The position numbers and the translations under genes are program-made. Under the pieces are notes generated by a model, which was given only the letters and a program-made list of their open reading frames with translations, was not told where the DNA came from and made no database searches. From an uncultured Flavobacteriales bacterium (lineage in GTDB: Bacteria; Bacteroidota; Bacteroidia; Flavobacteriales; BACL11), in the NCBI GenBank assembly GCA_943788405.1, contig CALSQD010000001.1:310001-374000 (forward strand): a DNA stretch of 64,000 nucleotides. The letters are read 5' to 3'. Of this stretch, positions 27,443-36,169 are shown piece by piece; the first letter of the stretch is position 1; each line of letters opens with the position of its first letter.

Positions 27443-27450
27443 TACTTTTG
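27443..27450 (+). promoter_or_regulatory. -7 element directly before pgk
   Basis: TACTTTTG is followed by CAGC and then the pgk ATG at 27455, only 4 bases away. A TTG at 27418-27420 is 22 bases upstream. The transcript is expected to begin at or next to the start codon, so pgk may be leaderless. Confidence 0.6.
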
Positions 27451-27454
27451 CAGC

Positions 27455-28645
27455 ATGAAAAATATAAGCAACATCTCTTTATCCGGAAAAAAAGTTTTAA
27501 TTCGTGTAGATTTCAATGTTCCTCTAGATGAGAATTTTAACATTACTGATGATAGCAGAATACAAGCTGCCTTACCTACAATCAAAAAAGTAATTGCGGA
27601 TGGAGGAAAAGCTATCATCATGTCGCATCTTGGAAGACCAAAAAATGGTTTTGAAGAGCGTTTTTCATTAAAGCACACAGTAAAACACCTTTCTGATTTA
27701 TTGGAAAAAACGGTACAATTTAGTAGCGATTGTATTGGAGAAAATACTACTACTGATATTGAAAAAATGGAAGATGGAGATGTTCTTGTTTTAGAAAACC
27801 TACGCTTTTATTCTGAAGAAAAAGCAGGAGATAATGATTTTACAAAACAAATAGCAAGCTTGGGAGATGTATATGTGAATGATGCATTTGGTACTGCTCA
27901 TAGAGCGCACGCTTCAACAGCAATTATTGCTGATTACTTTCCAGATAATAAATATTTCGGACACTTATTAAGCAATGAGATTTCTTCTTTAGAAAAAGCC
28001 TTAGACAAGCCAGAAAGACCTTTTACCGCAATTATTGGAGGAGCAAAAATTACTGGAAAAATTGATGTAATTACTTCTCTTTTTGATAAAGTAGACAACT
28101 TAATTATTGGTGGAGGAATGGCTTATACCTTTGCAAAATCAATGGGTGGAAATATTGGAAATTCATTAGTAGAAGATGAAAAAGTAGAGCTAGCAAAATC
28201 CTTAATTGCTGATGCAAAAACAAAAGGAGTTCAACTATTATTACCTTCCGATTCAGTAAATGCTGATGACTTTAACAATAACGCAACTATTCAAAATTCA
28301 GCAATAACAAATGTGCCTAACGGATATATGGGCTTAGATATAGGTTCGGAAAGTATTACTCGTTTTTCAAATGCAATCCTTGAATCTAAAACAATAGTTT
28401 GGAATGGTCCTATGGGAGTTTTTGAAATGGAAAACTTTTCAAATGGAACAAAAAAGATAGGGGAAGCTATTTGTGAAGCAACAAAAAATGGAGCATTTTC
28501 TTTAGTTGGTGGTGGTGATTCTGTAGCGGCTGTTAAACAATTTGGTTTTGCTGATAAAGTATCTTATATCTCAACAGGGGGTGGTGCAATGCTAGAATAC
28601 TTAGAAGGAAAACAACTACCAGGAGTAGTAGCTATTCAGAAATAG
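27455..28645 (+). CDS. pgk: phosphoglycerate kinase
   Basis: Glycolytic enzyme that makes ATP and 3-phosphoglycerate from 1,3-bisphosphoglycerate. 396 aa, full length. [20 protein letters not shown] and ENLRFYSEE are N-domain substrate-binding motifs; [11 protein letters not shown] and the C-terminal [13 protein letters not shown] nucleotide-binding loop are intact. A very close -7 element suggests a leaderless or nearly leaderless message. The 3' end overlaps the convergent cvpA gene by 14 bases. Confidence 0.98.
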   Translation: MKNISNISLSGKKVLIRVDFNVPLDENFNITDDSRIQAALPTIKKVIADGGKAIIMSHLGRPKNGFEERFSLKHTVKHLSDLLEKTVQFSSDCIGENTTTDIEKMEDGDVLVLENLRFYSEEKAGDNDFTKQIASLGDVYVNDAFGTAHRAHASTAIIADYFPDNKYFGHLLSNEISSLEKALDKPERPFTAIIGGAKITGKIDVITSLFDKVDNLIIGGGMAYTFAKSMGGNIGNSLVEDEKVELAKSLIADAKTKGVQLLLPSDSVNADDFNNNATIQNSAITNVPNGYMGLDIGSESITRFSNAILESKTIVWNGPMGVFEMENFSNGTKKIGEAICEATKNGAFSLVGGGDSVAAVKQFGFADKVSYISTGGGAMLEYLEGKQLPGVVAIQK

Positions 28646-29177
28646 TCTCGTTATTTATTTTTTCTTTGGCTTTTTCCGCCTCTTTATTTACCTTATCTAA
28701 AATAGATTGATGCTTTTTTAATTGTGGTGTAATTATTGCAGCAACATCAACTAAAGGTTTAAATAATACTGAATCATTTTCAGTCTTTTTATCAACTAAA
28801 TTATAATCCGTAATAACAAATAGGAGAAAACTAAAAATTACTAGCACTTTTAACAGCCCAAAAATACCACCTAAAAACCTACTTACAATACCAAGTGCTA
28901 AAGCTTTTGTTAATTTATCAATTATAAAACCTAGTGTTCTGATAAATAAAACGCTTACCAAAAACAAAACTCCAAAAGCAATAACAGAAACAAACTCTTC
29001 ATACCCTGCTAGCGTTTCTACAACTTTCGGCTCCAAATATTCTGAAAAATTGATAGCCACATACACTCCTACTACTAAAGCTAACAATGAGGTAACTTCT
29101 TTTATCAAGCCATTGGAGAATCCTTTAATCATTCCATATAATAATGGAATTACTATTATAATATCTAAATAATTCAT
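28632..29177 (-). CDS. CvpA family membrane protein
   Basis: 181-aa integral membrane protein with four hydrophobic segments ([58 protein letters not shown]). Starting [13 protein letters not shown] and containing [10 protein letters not shown], it matches the CvpA/colicin V production family. The C-terminus is charged and helical ([16 protein letters not shown]). Family members affect envelope stability and, in E. coli, colicin V export; the role here is not known. It is convergent with pgk and divergent from the small gene at 29211. Confidence 0.88.
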   Translation of the reverse strand: MNYLDIIIVIPLLYGMIKGFSNGLIKEVTSLLALVVGVYVAINFSEYLEPKVVETLAGYEEFVSVIAFGVLFLVSVLFIRTLGFIIDKLTKALALGIVSRFLGGIFGLLKVLVIFSFLLFVITDYNLVDKKTENDSVLFKPLVDVAAIITPQLKKHQSILDKVNKEAEKAKEKINNETISE

Positions 29178-29198
29178 AAAAGTAAAGGTATTAAAAAT

Positions 29199-29206
29199 TA
29201 CTTTTG
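29199..29206 (+). promoter_or_regulatory. -7 element directly before the 29211 gene
   Basis: TACTTTTG followed by CAGT and then ATG, the same arrangement and almost the same bases as before pgk. No clear -33 TTG is visible in the short divergent gap. A leaderless transcript is likely if it is used. Confidence 0.5.
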
Positions 29207-29210
29207 CAGT

Positions 29211-29534
29211 ATGGAAGATGTGAATAAAAAATGGGAGGAACTAGTACTTAAACTTGAAAAAAAGTTTGATGATGAAATGAGCTTAAAGGGAATCCTTTAT
29301 TTGATAGGAGTACAAGAGCTGAATATGGGAGTAAAACGATTTGGGCGTGAAGAGAAACTAGACATACTACATGTAGCAGTTTGTAAAATTCTAACCCCTT
29401 TTGGCTACTATAAATTTGACAGGATTGATGAAGAAGGATGGCCGCATTGGATTGAGCTAAAAGCACTCAAAAACCTAGATGAGAAAAAACAAGGACTATT
29501 AATGAAAGAGGCTATTATTAAATACTTAGGATAG
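29211..29534 (+). CDS. conserved hypothetical protein
   Basis: 107-aa soluble protein, recognisable as a conserved small protein of Bacteroidota but without a known function. Features: a charged N-terminal helix (VNKKWEELVLKLEKKFDDEM), a hydrophobic stretch LKGILYLIGVQELNMG, and the aromatic segment FDRIDEEGWPHWIELKAL near the C-terminus. No signal peptide. It sits between the divergent cvpA and a convergent small lipoprotein gene 2 bases away, so it is probably transcribed alone. Confidence 0.7.
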   Translation: MEDVNKKWEELVLKLEKKFDDEMSLKGILYLIGVQELNMGVKRFGREEKLDILHVAVCKILTPFGYYKFDRIDEEGWPHWIELKALKNLDEKKQGLLMKEAIIKYLG

Positions 29535-29536
29535 TA

Positions 29537-29920
29537 TTAAATTATTGAGATTTCAACCACTTTTGTAGTTGTTTTCCCTTTTAACATTCGGATAATATTT
29601 TCCCCTTCAAAATCATCATTATCAATTGTTATAGTTGCTTTAACATTTAATATTGACTCTAACTCATAAGTAAATTGAGCCCTTCCATTTGCATCAGTAT
29701 AATTTGTTTTTGTAAGTGATGGATCAGGAAGTTGTCCACTAGAAGACAATATTGGTTCAGGAGATAATTTAACTAACACTCCTGGCACTACATTTCCGCT
29801 AACATCCTTTACAATAATTACAGCTATTGTTTCTTTTTCTTTTTTACAAGAAGTAAATGTAGTTGTTATCACTAGAGCGAAAACTCCTAATAATACAGTT
29901 TTAAAAATCCTATTTAGCAT
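29537..29920 (-). CDS. small lipoprotein with carboxypeptidase-regulatory-like beta-sandwich
   Basis: 127-aa lipoprotein. The signal peptide FKTVLLGVFALVITTTFTSC has a lipobox ending at C25, followed by KKEKE, which in Bacteroidota is typical of lipoproteins near the outer membrane. The body (VIIVKDVSGNVVPGVLVKL ... NYTDANGRAQFTYE) resembles a CarboxypepD-regulatory or bacterial Ig-like fold. No enzymatic residues are seen. It is divergent from pheS across 50 bases and tail-to-tail with the 29211 gene. Confidence 0.75.
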   Translation of the reverse strand: MLNRIFKTVLLGVFALVITTTFTSCKKEKETIAVIIVKDVSGNVVPGVLVKLSPEPILSSSGQLPDPSLTKTNYTDANGRAQFTYELESILNVKATITIDNDDFEGENIIRMLKGKTTTKVVEISII

Positions 29921-29970
29921 AATTATTGTTTCTTTGTAATTGAATTAGCAAATATATACAAATTATTACA

Positions 29971-30987
29971 ATGTTAGAAAAGGTAAAGGAATTACTACAA
30001 GAAGTTGCAAACTTTGTTCCAAAATCAGAGAAAGAAACAGAAGAATTTCGTCTTAATTTTTTGGGTAAAAAAGGGGAAATGAATGCTTTATTTGCTGCAT
30101 TCAAAACAGTTCCTAATGAAAGTAAAAAAGAATTCGGACAAGCTATAAATACCTTAAAACAAAATGCTCAAGCAAAAGTTGATGAGTATAAAGGGAGTTT
30201 TGAAACGGAAGAAAAAGGAGAAGAAATTGATTTAAGCAGACCTGTTTCACTTGATAATTTAGGAAGTAGGCATCCTATTTCATTGGTGAGAAACCAAATT
30301 GTTGATATTTTTAATCGTATTGGATTTACAGTAAGTGAAGGGCCAGAAATTGAAGATGATTGGCATAATTTTTCAGCTTTAAATTTACCAGAAGAACACC
30401 CTGCAAGAGACATGCAGGACACCTTTTTTATACAAACAAATCCGGATGTACTTTTAAGAACACACACCTCATCCGTACAAGTAAGATATATGGAAGGCAA
30501 CCAGCCTCCAATCAGAACACTTTCCCCAGGGAGAGTATACAGAAATGAAGCTATTTCTGCTCGCGCACATTGTATTTTTCACCAAGTAGAGGGGTTGTAT
30601 ATTGATGAAAATGTAAGTTTTGCTGACCTAAAACAGGCGCTATTGTATTTTGCAAAAGAGATGTTTGGGGAGAAAACAAAAATACGATTAAGACCTTCTT
30701 ATTTTCCGTTTACCGAGCCAAGTGCTGAAGTAGATGTAAGTTGTAATATTTGCAATAGCAAAGGATGTAATGTGTGTAAATACACTGGTTATCTGGAAAT
30801 TTTAGGTTGCGGAATGGTGGACCTAAATGTATTGGAAAACTGTGGTATTGACTCTAAAAAATATACCGGATATGCCTTTGGAATGGGAATTGAAAGAATT
30901 GCTATGCTAAAATATGGAGTAAAAGATTTGCGCCTATTTTTTGAAAATGATGTTCGTTTCTTAAAACAGTTTGATAAAAGTATTTAA
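29971..30987 (+). CDS. pheS: phenylalanine-tRNA ligase alpha subunit
   Basis: 338-aa catalytic alpha subunit of the heterotetrameric PheRS. It has an N-terminal coiled coil (about residues 1-80), then the class II core: HPISLVRNQIVDIFNRIGF (motif 1), GRVYRNEAISARAH with FHQVEGLYID (motif 2) and GFAFGMGIERIAML-type motif 3 (here YAFGMGIERIAMLKYG). A CNICNSKGCNVC zinc-like cluster precedes motif 3. pheT is not in this window, so the two subunits are encoded apart. The TSUP transporter gene follows after 7 bases. Confidence 0.97.
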   Translation: MLEKVKELLQEVANFVPKSEKETEEFRLNFLGKKGEMNALFAAFKTVPNESKKEFGQAINTLKQNAQAKVDEYKGSFETEEKGEEIDLSRPVSLDNLGSRHPISLVRNQIVDIFNRIGFTVSEGPEIEDDWHNFSALNLPEEHPARDMQDTFFIQTNPDVLLRTHTSSVQVRYMEGNQPPIRTLSPGRVYRNEAISARAHCIFHQVEGLYIDENVSFADLKQALLYFAKEMFGEKTKIRLRPSYFPFTEPSAEVDVSCNICNSKGCNVCKYTGYLEILGCGMVDLNVLENCGIDSKKYTGYAFGMGIERIAMLKYGVKDLRLFFENDVRFLKQFDKSI

Positions 30988-30994
30988 ATTTTAA

Positions 30995-31768
30995 ATGGAA
31001 ATTCTATTAATCTGTCTAGCTGCATTTTTTGCTTCTCTTTTAACTTTCTTTTCTGGTTTTGGTTTAGGAACCATTTTAATGCCTGTTTTTGCACTTTTCT
31101 TTCCTTTGGAAATGGCGATTGCCTTAACAGGTGTAGTTCATTTGCTGAACAATTTTTTTAAAATGTATTTGGTAGGAACTGAAGCTAATTGGAGTGTTGT
31201 TATCAAGTTTGGAGTTCCTGCAATAATTAGTGCATTTTTTGGGGCTTGGCTTTTAATGTCGTTTTCTGAAAGTGCAGAATGGTTTACTTATAGTATCGGA
31301 ACAAAAGAATTTATAGTTACTCCTATAAAAATGGCGGTTGCATTTTTAATGTTTGCTTTTGCATTCTTGGAGTTATTACCTTTTTTCAAAAAATTGGAAT
31401 TTGCTGAAAACAAACTATTATTTGGAGGTGTTATTAGTGGTTTTTTTGGCGGACTATCTGGTCATCAAGGGGCGTTAAGAAGTGCTTTTTTAATTAAATG
31501 CGGATTGAGCAAAGAGAGTTTTATCGCTACTGGAGTTATGATTTCCTCCGTGATTGATATTTCACGAGTGTCGGTTTATTTCACAAAATACAGTTCTATA
31601 GGAATTGAAGAAAATATAAACCTGCTTTTAGCAGCTATATTGGCAGCCTTTGCTGGCGCTTTAATTGGCAAAAAACTACTAAAGAAAATAACCACCACTT
31701 TTGTACAGATTACGGTTGCAGTAATGATTATGATCATGGCAATTGCTATTGGGATGGGAATTCTCTAA
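30995..31768 (+). CDS. TSUP family (TauE/SafE-like) membrane transporter
   Basis: 257-aa protein with about eight membrane segments. LTFFSGFGLGTILMPVFALFF and the mirrored VISGFFGGLSGHQGALRSAFL are the two repeated signature regions of the TauE/SafE (TSUP) family, which exports sulfite, sulfonates or other organic anions. The substrate cannot be told. It follows pheS by 7 bases and ends in a small terminator-like hairpin. Confidence 0.88.
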   Translation: MEILLICLAAFFASLLTFFSGFGLGTILMPVFALFFPLEMAIALTGVVHLLNNFFKMYLVGTEANWSVVIKFGVPAIISAFFGAWLLMSFSESAEWFTYSIGTKEFIVTPIKMAVAFLMFAFAFLELLPFFKKLEFAENKLLFGGVISGFFGGLSGHQGALRSAFLIKCGLSKESFIATGVMISSVIDISRVSVYFTKYSSIGIEENINLLLAAILAAFAGALIGKKLLKKITTTFVQITVAVMIMIMAIAIGMGIL

Positions 31769-31796
31769 CTCTCTAGAAGAGTTTGTTTATTTTTTA
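31767..31796 (+). terminator. probable intrinsic terminator after the TSUP gene
   Basis: AACTCT (31767-31772) pairs with AGAGTT (31778-31783) around a 5-base loop and is followed by TGTTTATTTTTTA. The stem is short but has a T-rich tail; its first bases overlap the stop codon. Confidence 0.5.
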
Positions 31797-31856
31797 GTAG
31801 TTTAGCATTGAAAAATAATATTAGTTTTTTTAATCTATTTGGTAATATATTGAGTT

Positions 31857-32543
31857 ATGATGGGTTTTGAATTATTGGTTGGTCGTAATGATTTGTTTTT
31901 TGAGTTATATTCTGAAGTGATTGGTTTTTCTTTACTCTATACCCTTACATCCCCCCTACTCTCTCTACCGATATACTTAATCTCTTTTCTTGGGGTTTCT
32001 TTTTTTCATAAAAGAGTAATTATATATTCCATTTTACTAACAACTTTTCTAGTTGGAATTAATATTAGTATTCAGTATCATTTAGAAGGGCTTCATATTT
32101 CTGATGAAATCGTAAATACACTGATAAGTGTGTGTATTCTAATAACAGCAACTTTAATTTGTAGTGTCTTTTTAAAAATAAAATCAATACTTGTAAAGCA
32201 TAAAAATAACACTGATAATGATGTTAACCTGAAATTAAAAATAGAGTCAACACCTTTTGTTTTACAGGTATTATTTCTTTCTTTAATTAACTCTATTTTT
32301 ATATCATATATACTTATACCAATTCCTCTAATTTTATTATTTATACCGATAGGAGGTTTTTTCGTTTATAATGTACAGAAAATTCAAGATATCAAAACAC
32401 AAAAAATTAAATGGTCTGATTATATCTTTTTTTTATTAATAATATGTCTGCTATTTGGATTAGGGTTTGTTACAATCGGAGATTTTGTTTGCTCTATTGC
32501 ATGGTTTTGTGATTTCTTTTCATGTCACAATCATTATTTCTAA
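31857..32543 (+). CDS. multi-pass membrane protein of unknown function
   Basis: 228-aa protein, not recognised. Hydrophobic segments are near residues 22-48 (FSLLYTLTSPLLSLPIYLIS), 53-70, 86-105 (NTLISVCILITATLICSVF), 135-170 and 188-210, so about six helices. A charged loop (VKHKNNTDNDVNLKLKIE) separates the halves. The C-terminus is rich in Cys, His and Phe (CSIAWFCDFFSCHNHYF). It is flanked by terminators on both sides, so it is probably transcribed alone. A second in-frame ATG follows immediately (ATGATG), so the start may be one codon later. Confidence 0.6.
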   Translation: MMGFELLVGRNDLFFELYSEVIGFSLLYTLTSPLLSLPIYLISFLGVSFFHKRVIIYSILLTTFLVGINISIQYHLEGLHISDEIVNTLISVCILITATLICSVFLKIKSILVKHKNNTDNDVNLKLKIESTPFVLQVLFLSLINSIFISYILIPIPLILLFIPIGGFFVYNVQKIQDIKTQKIKWSDYIFFLLIICLLFGLGFVTIGDFVCSIAWFCDFFSCHNHYF

Positions 32544-32560
32544 AAAAAGTATGTAATAAA

Positions 32561-32590
32561 AAAACCACCCTTTCAGCTGGTTTTCTTTTA
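32561..32590. terminator. bidirectional terminator between the membrane protein and M42 peptidase genes
   Basis: AAAACCA (32561-32567) pairs with TGGTTTT (32578-32584) across a 10-base loop, with A-rich sequence before and TTCTTTTA after, so it could stop transcription from both convergent genes. Confidence 0.6.
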
Positions 32591-32606
32591 TATTACTTTG
32601 TGTTTC

Positions 32607-33653
32607 TTATCTAAAACTCCAATCGTAAGTATCTAGATTTTCAACTGAGTGTCTTAGTAAATCAATTGCTCCCCTTACATCCTCTTTGTGCACCATTTCA
32701 ATAGATTGGTGAATGTGTCTTGTTGGTATAGAAACTGCACCAGCAATACAACCTCCTGGGTTCATTCTTTGTATTCCTGCTGTATCTGTTCCTCCTGCAG
32801 GTAAAATTTCTAATTGTGTTTTTAACTTTTTCTTTTTCGCTAATTCCTTCATGTATTTTACCATTCGGTAATCACAAACAGTAGCAGAATCCATTACTTT
32901 AATACAAGCTCCATCACCTAAAGCAGAAACTTGAAACTGCTTTGTGCTTCCTGGAGTATCCCAAGCGATAGTTGTATCTAATCCAAAACCAAAGTCAGGG
33001 TTTATATCCATTGAGGAAACATTCGCTCCTCTAATTCCAATTTCCTCCTGCACAGTAAACACTCCATACACATCATAAGGTGGTGTTTTTTTCATCTCAC
33101 GGAACATCTCAATTAAGATAAACACAGAAACTCTATTGTCTAAAGATTTACAGTTTATACAATCTCCCATTTCAATCAACTCACTACTTCTTGTAATAGT
33201 ATCTCCAACCGAAATAATCTTTTCTAAATCTTCTTTACTTCTGCCTGTATCAATAAAATAATCTTTAATAGTAGGTACTTTTGCTCTATCAGATGCATTC
33301 ATTAAATGAATTGGTTTACCACCCATAACTCCAACTACATCTTCTGTTCCGTGTATAATAACCCTTTGTGCAGTTAGTGTTTTTGGATCAAAACCACCTA
33401 GAGTATGAAAGTACACAAATCCTTTATCATCAATGTGAGTAACGATAAATCCAATCTCATCCATGTGAGCGCCAATCATTACTTTTTTACTTTCTTTTCC
33501 CTTTTTAATTGCAACAACATTTCCCATGTTGTCAATTCTTATTTCATCTACTAAGGATTCTACTTCTCTTAGTACAATTTCTCTTACTTTTTGCTCGTGT
33601 CCTGGAGCTCCTGCTACTTTACAAATTTCTGCTAATAATGCTGTATTTATCAT
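32607..33653 (-). CDS. M42 family metallopeptidase (glutamyl aminopeptidase-like)
   Basis: 348-aa dinuclear zinc aminopeptidase of the tetrahedral (TET) M42 family. The first metal ligands are in MIGAHMDEIGFIV, the catalytic EE pair is in VFTVQEEIGIRGA, and further ligands are in FGLDTTIAWDTPG and SIPTRHIHQSIE. It should degrade peptides in the cytoplasm. It lies 8 bases after pyk on the same strand and is probably the last gene of the acpP-fabF-rnc-pyk block. Confidence 0.94.
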   Translation of the reverse strand: MINTALLAEICKVAGAPGHEQKVREIVLREVESLVDEIRIDNMGNVVAIKKGKESKKVMIGAHMDEIGFIVTHIDDKGFVYFHTLGGFDPKTLTAQRVIIHGTEDVVGVMGGKPIHLMNASDRAKVPTIKDYFIDTGRSKEDLEKIISVGDTITRSSELIEMGDCINCKSLDNRVSVFILIEMFREMKKTPPYDVYGVFTVQEEIGIRGANVSSMDINPDFGFGLDTTIAWDTPGSTKQFQVSALGDGACIKVMDSATVCDYRMVKYMKELAKKKKLKTQLEILPAGGTDTAGIQRMNPGGCIAGAVSIPTRHIHQSIEMVHKEDVRGAIDLLRHSVENLDTYDWSFR

Positions 33654-33661
33654 TTTATAAT

Positions 33662-35077
33662 TTATTTAATCTTACTAATTTTCATCATGTTAGTCATGCC
33701 TTTTTCTTGGGCTGGCATGCTGGCCAAATTTACAACTAAATCTCCTTTTTTTAAGAAATTTCCATCTCTTAAAATTTCTTTTGTTTCTCTTATGGTTTGG
33801 TCGGTTGTTGTTCCTCTATCATAATAAAAACCTCTTACCCCCCACACTAAACTTAAGGTGTTTAAAATTGTATGGTTATTGGTAAAAGCATAAATAAATG
33901 CCTTTGGTCTATAACTTGAGGTTTTTATCGTATTAAACCCTGAATAAGTAACCGTAATTATTGCTTTCGCCTTTGTGTTTTCAGCAATATCACAAGCATG
34001 TGAACAAATCGCATTTGTCAATAGTCGCTTGTCATTTAAAACTGATTTGTTTAATCTATTATTTGATATACTATGCTCGCTACCCTCTACATCTCTAATG
34101 ATTTTACGCATAGTATCAACCACCTTTAAAGGATGCTTTCCTACTGAAGTTTCTCCACTCAACATTACCGCATCAGCACCATCAATAACTGAATTAGCCA
34201 CATCATTTACCTCTGCTCTTGTAGCTGTTGGGTTTTCAGTCATACTTTCCAACATTTGTGTTGCAATTACAACAGGCCTTCCTTGTGTAATACATTTTTC
34301 AACTATCATTTTCTGATAAACAGGCACTTTATGTGGAGGCACCTCAACCCCTAAATCCCCTCTTGCAACCATAATTGCATCAGTTGCTTCAATTATTGCA
34401 TCTATATCTTTTATCGCCTCTGGCTTCTCAATTTTTGCAATTACCTTATGGTGTAGTTTTTGTTTTTCAATTATCTTTTTTAGGATGCTTACATCTTTAG
34501 CTGATCGAACAAAGGAAAGTCCTACCCACTCTATTTTTTCAGAGAGTACAAAGGTTAAATCTTCTTTGTCTTTTTTTGTTAAACACGGCAATGAAATTTT
34601 TGTGTTTGGTAAATTAACCCCTTTTCTTGATTGCAATAAACCACCAAATACTACTTTTAAAACAACTGTATCTTTTTTGTTTGTCCTAACAACCTCTAAA
34701 GCTAATTTTCCATCATCCAACAAAACTCTATCCTTAGCTTTTACATCTTTTGCAAAATTCTGGTAATTAATGTAAATTGTATTTTTCTTCTTTTTGGTGC
34801 TAAAAATTACTTCCCCTCCTTTTGTAAGTTTAACTGGCTTTTCAAATTTCCCAACTCTAATTTTAGGACCTTGTAAGTCAGCCAAAATTGCAGTGTGAAC
34901 ATGTAGCTCCTGATTAATCTCTTTTATATTGGCAATAATCTCTTTTGCTACACCATGAGATAAGTGAGAGAAATTTAATCTACACACATTCACCCCTTTT
35001 TGAATGATTTTCCTCAGCATTTCTTTAGATGCTGTTGCTGGGCCAATTGTTGCTATTATTTTAGTTTTTCTTATCAT
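33662..35077 (-). CDS. pyk: pyruvate kinase
   Basis: Makes pyruvate and ATP from phosphoenolpyruvate. 471 aa. IRKTKIIATIGPA opens the catalytic domain, AILADLQGPKIRVG leads into the B domain, IAKIEKPEAIKDID holds the catalytic lysine and glutamate, and MVARGDLGVEVP and VVIATQMLESM follow. A TTG six codons further up is in frame, but the ATG at 35077 gives the usual N-terminus. The start overlaps the end of the upstream IPExxxVDY-like gene by 17 bases. Confidence 0.97.
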   Translation of the reverse strand: MIRKTKIIATIGPATASKEMLRKIIQKGVNVCRLNFSHLSHGVAKEIIANIKEINQELHVHTAILADLQGPKIRVGKFEKPVKLTKGGEVIFSTKKKKNTIYINYQNFAKDVKAKDRVLLDDGKLALEVVRTNKKDTVVLKVVFGGLLQSRKGVNLPNTKISLPCLTKKDKEDLTFVLSEKIEWVGLSFVRSAKDVSILKKIIEKQKLHHKVIAKIEKPEAIKDIDAIIEATDAIMVARGDLGVEVPPHKVPVYQKMIVEKCITQGRPVVIATQMLESMTENPTATRAEVNDVANSVIDGADAVMLSGETSVGKHPLKVVDTMRKIIRDVEGSEHSISNNRLNKSVLNDKRLLTNAICSHACDIAENTKAKAIITVTYSGFNTIKTSSYRPKAFIYAFTNNHTILNTLSLVWGVRGFYYDRGTTTDQTIRETKEILRDGNFLKKGDLVVNLASMPAQEKGMTNMMKISKIK

Positions 35078-35480
35078 TAAAAATAAATCTATCAATATAT
35101 TTAATTAGTGTAGTGTCTAATTCAAAAACAAGTAGAATATCATTTATATCTCTTAACTTTCTAATAAACTCGTCTTTCTCATTTTTCCAATAATCATTTT
35201 TTATCACCAAAAAATAATTTACACTCTTTTGACTAGGTAATAAATACCCTTTTTTTGAACGATTTGCCAATAAATTATACTCCACTCCGTCATCACAAAT
35301 ATAAGTATATCTTGCAAACCACAATTCTTCCTTAATATTGTGATCGTCCTTTTTTTCAAAGTTTAGTTGCATTGAATTATTAATATTCCAACACAGTTTG
35401 TACCCTTTAATATGACTGTTTATTGCTAGTACAGCAAAACCAATCTCCTCAGTACACTCTAATGTAAACCGTGTTTTCAT
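35061..35480 (-). CDS. IPExxxVDY-like family protein
   Basis: 139-aa protein in the position where Bacteroidota carry an IPExxxVDY family gene, between rnc and pyk. The naming motif is degenerate here: LPSQKSVNYF in place of IPE-xxx-VDY. The rest (IGFAVLAINSHIKGYKLCWNIN, LWFARYTYICDDGVEYNLLANRS) fits the family's length and pattern. No signal peptide or catalytic motif is seen. It lies 5 bases after rnc and overlaps pyk by 17 bases. Its function is unknown. Confidence 0.75.
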   Translation of the reverse strand: MKTRFTLECTEEIGFAVLAINSHIKGYKLCWNINNSMQLNFEKKDDHNIKEELWFARYTYICDDGVEYNLLANRSKKGYLLPSQKSVNYFLVIKNDYWKNEKDEFIRKLRDINDILLVFELDTTLIKYIDRFIFNDKKN

Positions 35481-35485
35481 AAGGG

Positions 35486-36169
35486 CTAAAATACACTATT
35501 ATATGCTTTTTTAGCTGCTTTTTGTTCTGCTTCCTTAATTGATGATGCTTTTGCTTCTGCTTTTTTAACACCTCCAATAAGTACAGCTACCAAAAATTCT
35601 TGTTTATGGTCAGGACCAATTTTCTTAAGTACTTTGTATTCTACTTTAATTTTTGATTTTTGAGATTGCTTTAAAAGTTTACTTTTATAATCAGCATCTG
35701 AAAGCTCCTCAATAAATTCCGAACTATATATATGTTCAAGAGTAAAATATTGCGCCTTTTCAATTCCTTTATCGATATAGATGGCTCCAATAATTGATTC
35801 TAGTGTATTTCCATACACGCTTTTAGGAATAGTTTTTAGTTTGCTTTTAATATCTGAATCAGATAATATCTTTTTACCAACTAAATTCAAATGTTTTCGG
35901 CCAACTATTATTGCTCTTTGTTGCGATAAGAAGCCCTCTTCCACATTTGGGTTTTCTAAATACAATTGTTTAGCAACAATAAAATCAAGGATTGCATCTC
36001 CTAAAAATTCTAAGCGCTCATTGTTTTCCTTAACACTATAAGATTTATGCTGTAATGCCTTTAGGTATATTGCTTTATTTACTGGATTATACCCTAGTAT
36101 TTTAAATAAAAAAGACTTGCTCTTATTGTAAAAAGCAAGTCTTTCAAATATTCTTTCTAAAAAATTTAT
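35486..36169 (-). CDS. rnc: ribonuclease III with non-canonical start
   Basis: Double-strand-specific endoribonuclease. Counted from the proposed ATA start (codon 1 at 36169) it has 227 aa. Residues 51-59 are the catalytic signature ERLEFLGDA, NTLESIIGAIYID holds the second acidic cluster, and the C-terminal half is a dsRNA-binding domain ending EAEQKAAKKAYNSVF. The frame has no ATG, GTG or TTG before a TTG at codon 69, which would remove the active site. The ATA overlaps the fabF stop (ATAA), and the preceding in-frame stop is four codons upstream of it. A hairpin covers codons 9-20. The protein call is firm; the start is inferred. Confidence 0.85.
   Translation of the reverse strand: MNFLERIFERLAFYNKSKSFLFKILGYNPVNKAIYLKALQHKSYSVKENNERLEFLGDAILDFIVAKQLYLENPNVEEGFLSQQRAIIVGRKHLNLVGKKILSDSDIKSKLKTIPKSVYGNTLESIIGAIYIDKGIEKAQYFTLEHIYSSEFIEELSDADYKSKLLKQSQKSKIKVEYKVLKKIGPDHKQEFLVAVLIGGVKKAEAKASSIKEAEQKAAKKAYNSVF
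36101..36144 (-). terminator. terminator-like hairpin inside the rnc 5' coding region
   Basis: On the minus strand AAAGACTTGCT (36144-36134) pairs perfectly over 11 bp with AGCAAGTCTTT (36121-36111), with a 12-base loop and a TTTATTT tail. It begins 22 bases after the fabF stop, the usual place for an intrinsic terminator, yet it lies within rnc codons 9-20. It could terminate or attenuate acpP-fabF transcripts before rnc. Confidence 0.6.

Noticed and set aside
35486-35965. RNase III seen as a truncated 159-aa gene starting at TTG 35965
   Set aside because: The frame continues upstream without a stop to 36169 and encodes the catalytic ERLEFLGDA segment, so the gene is intact and only its start codon is unusual.
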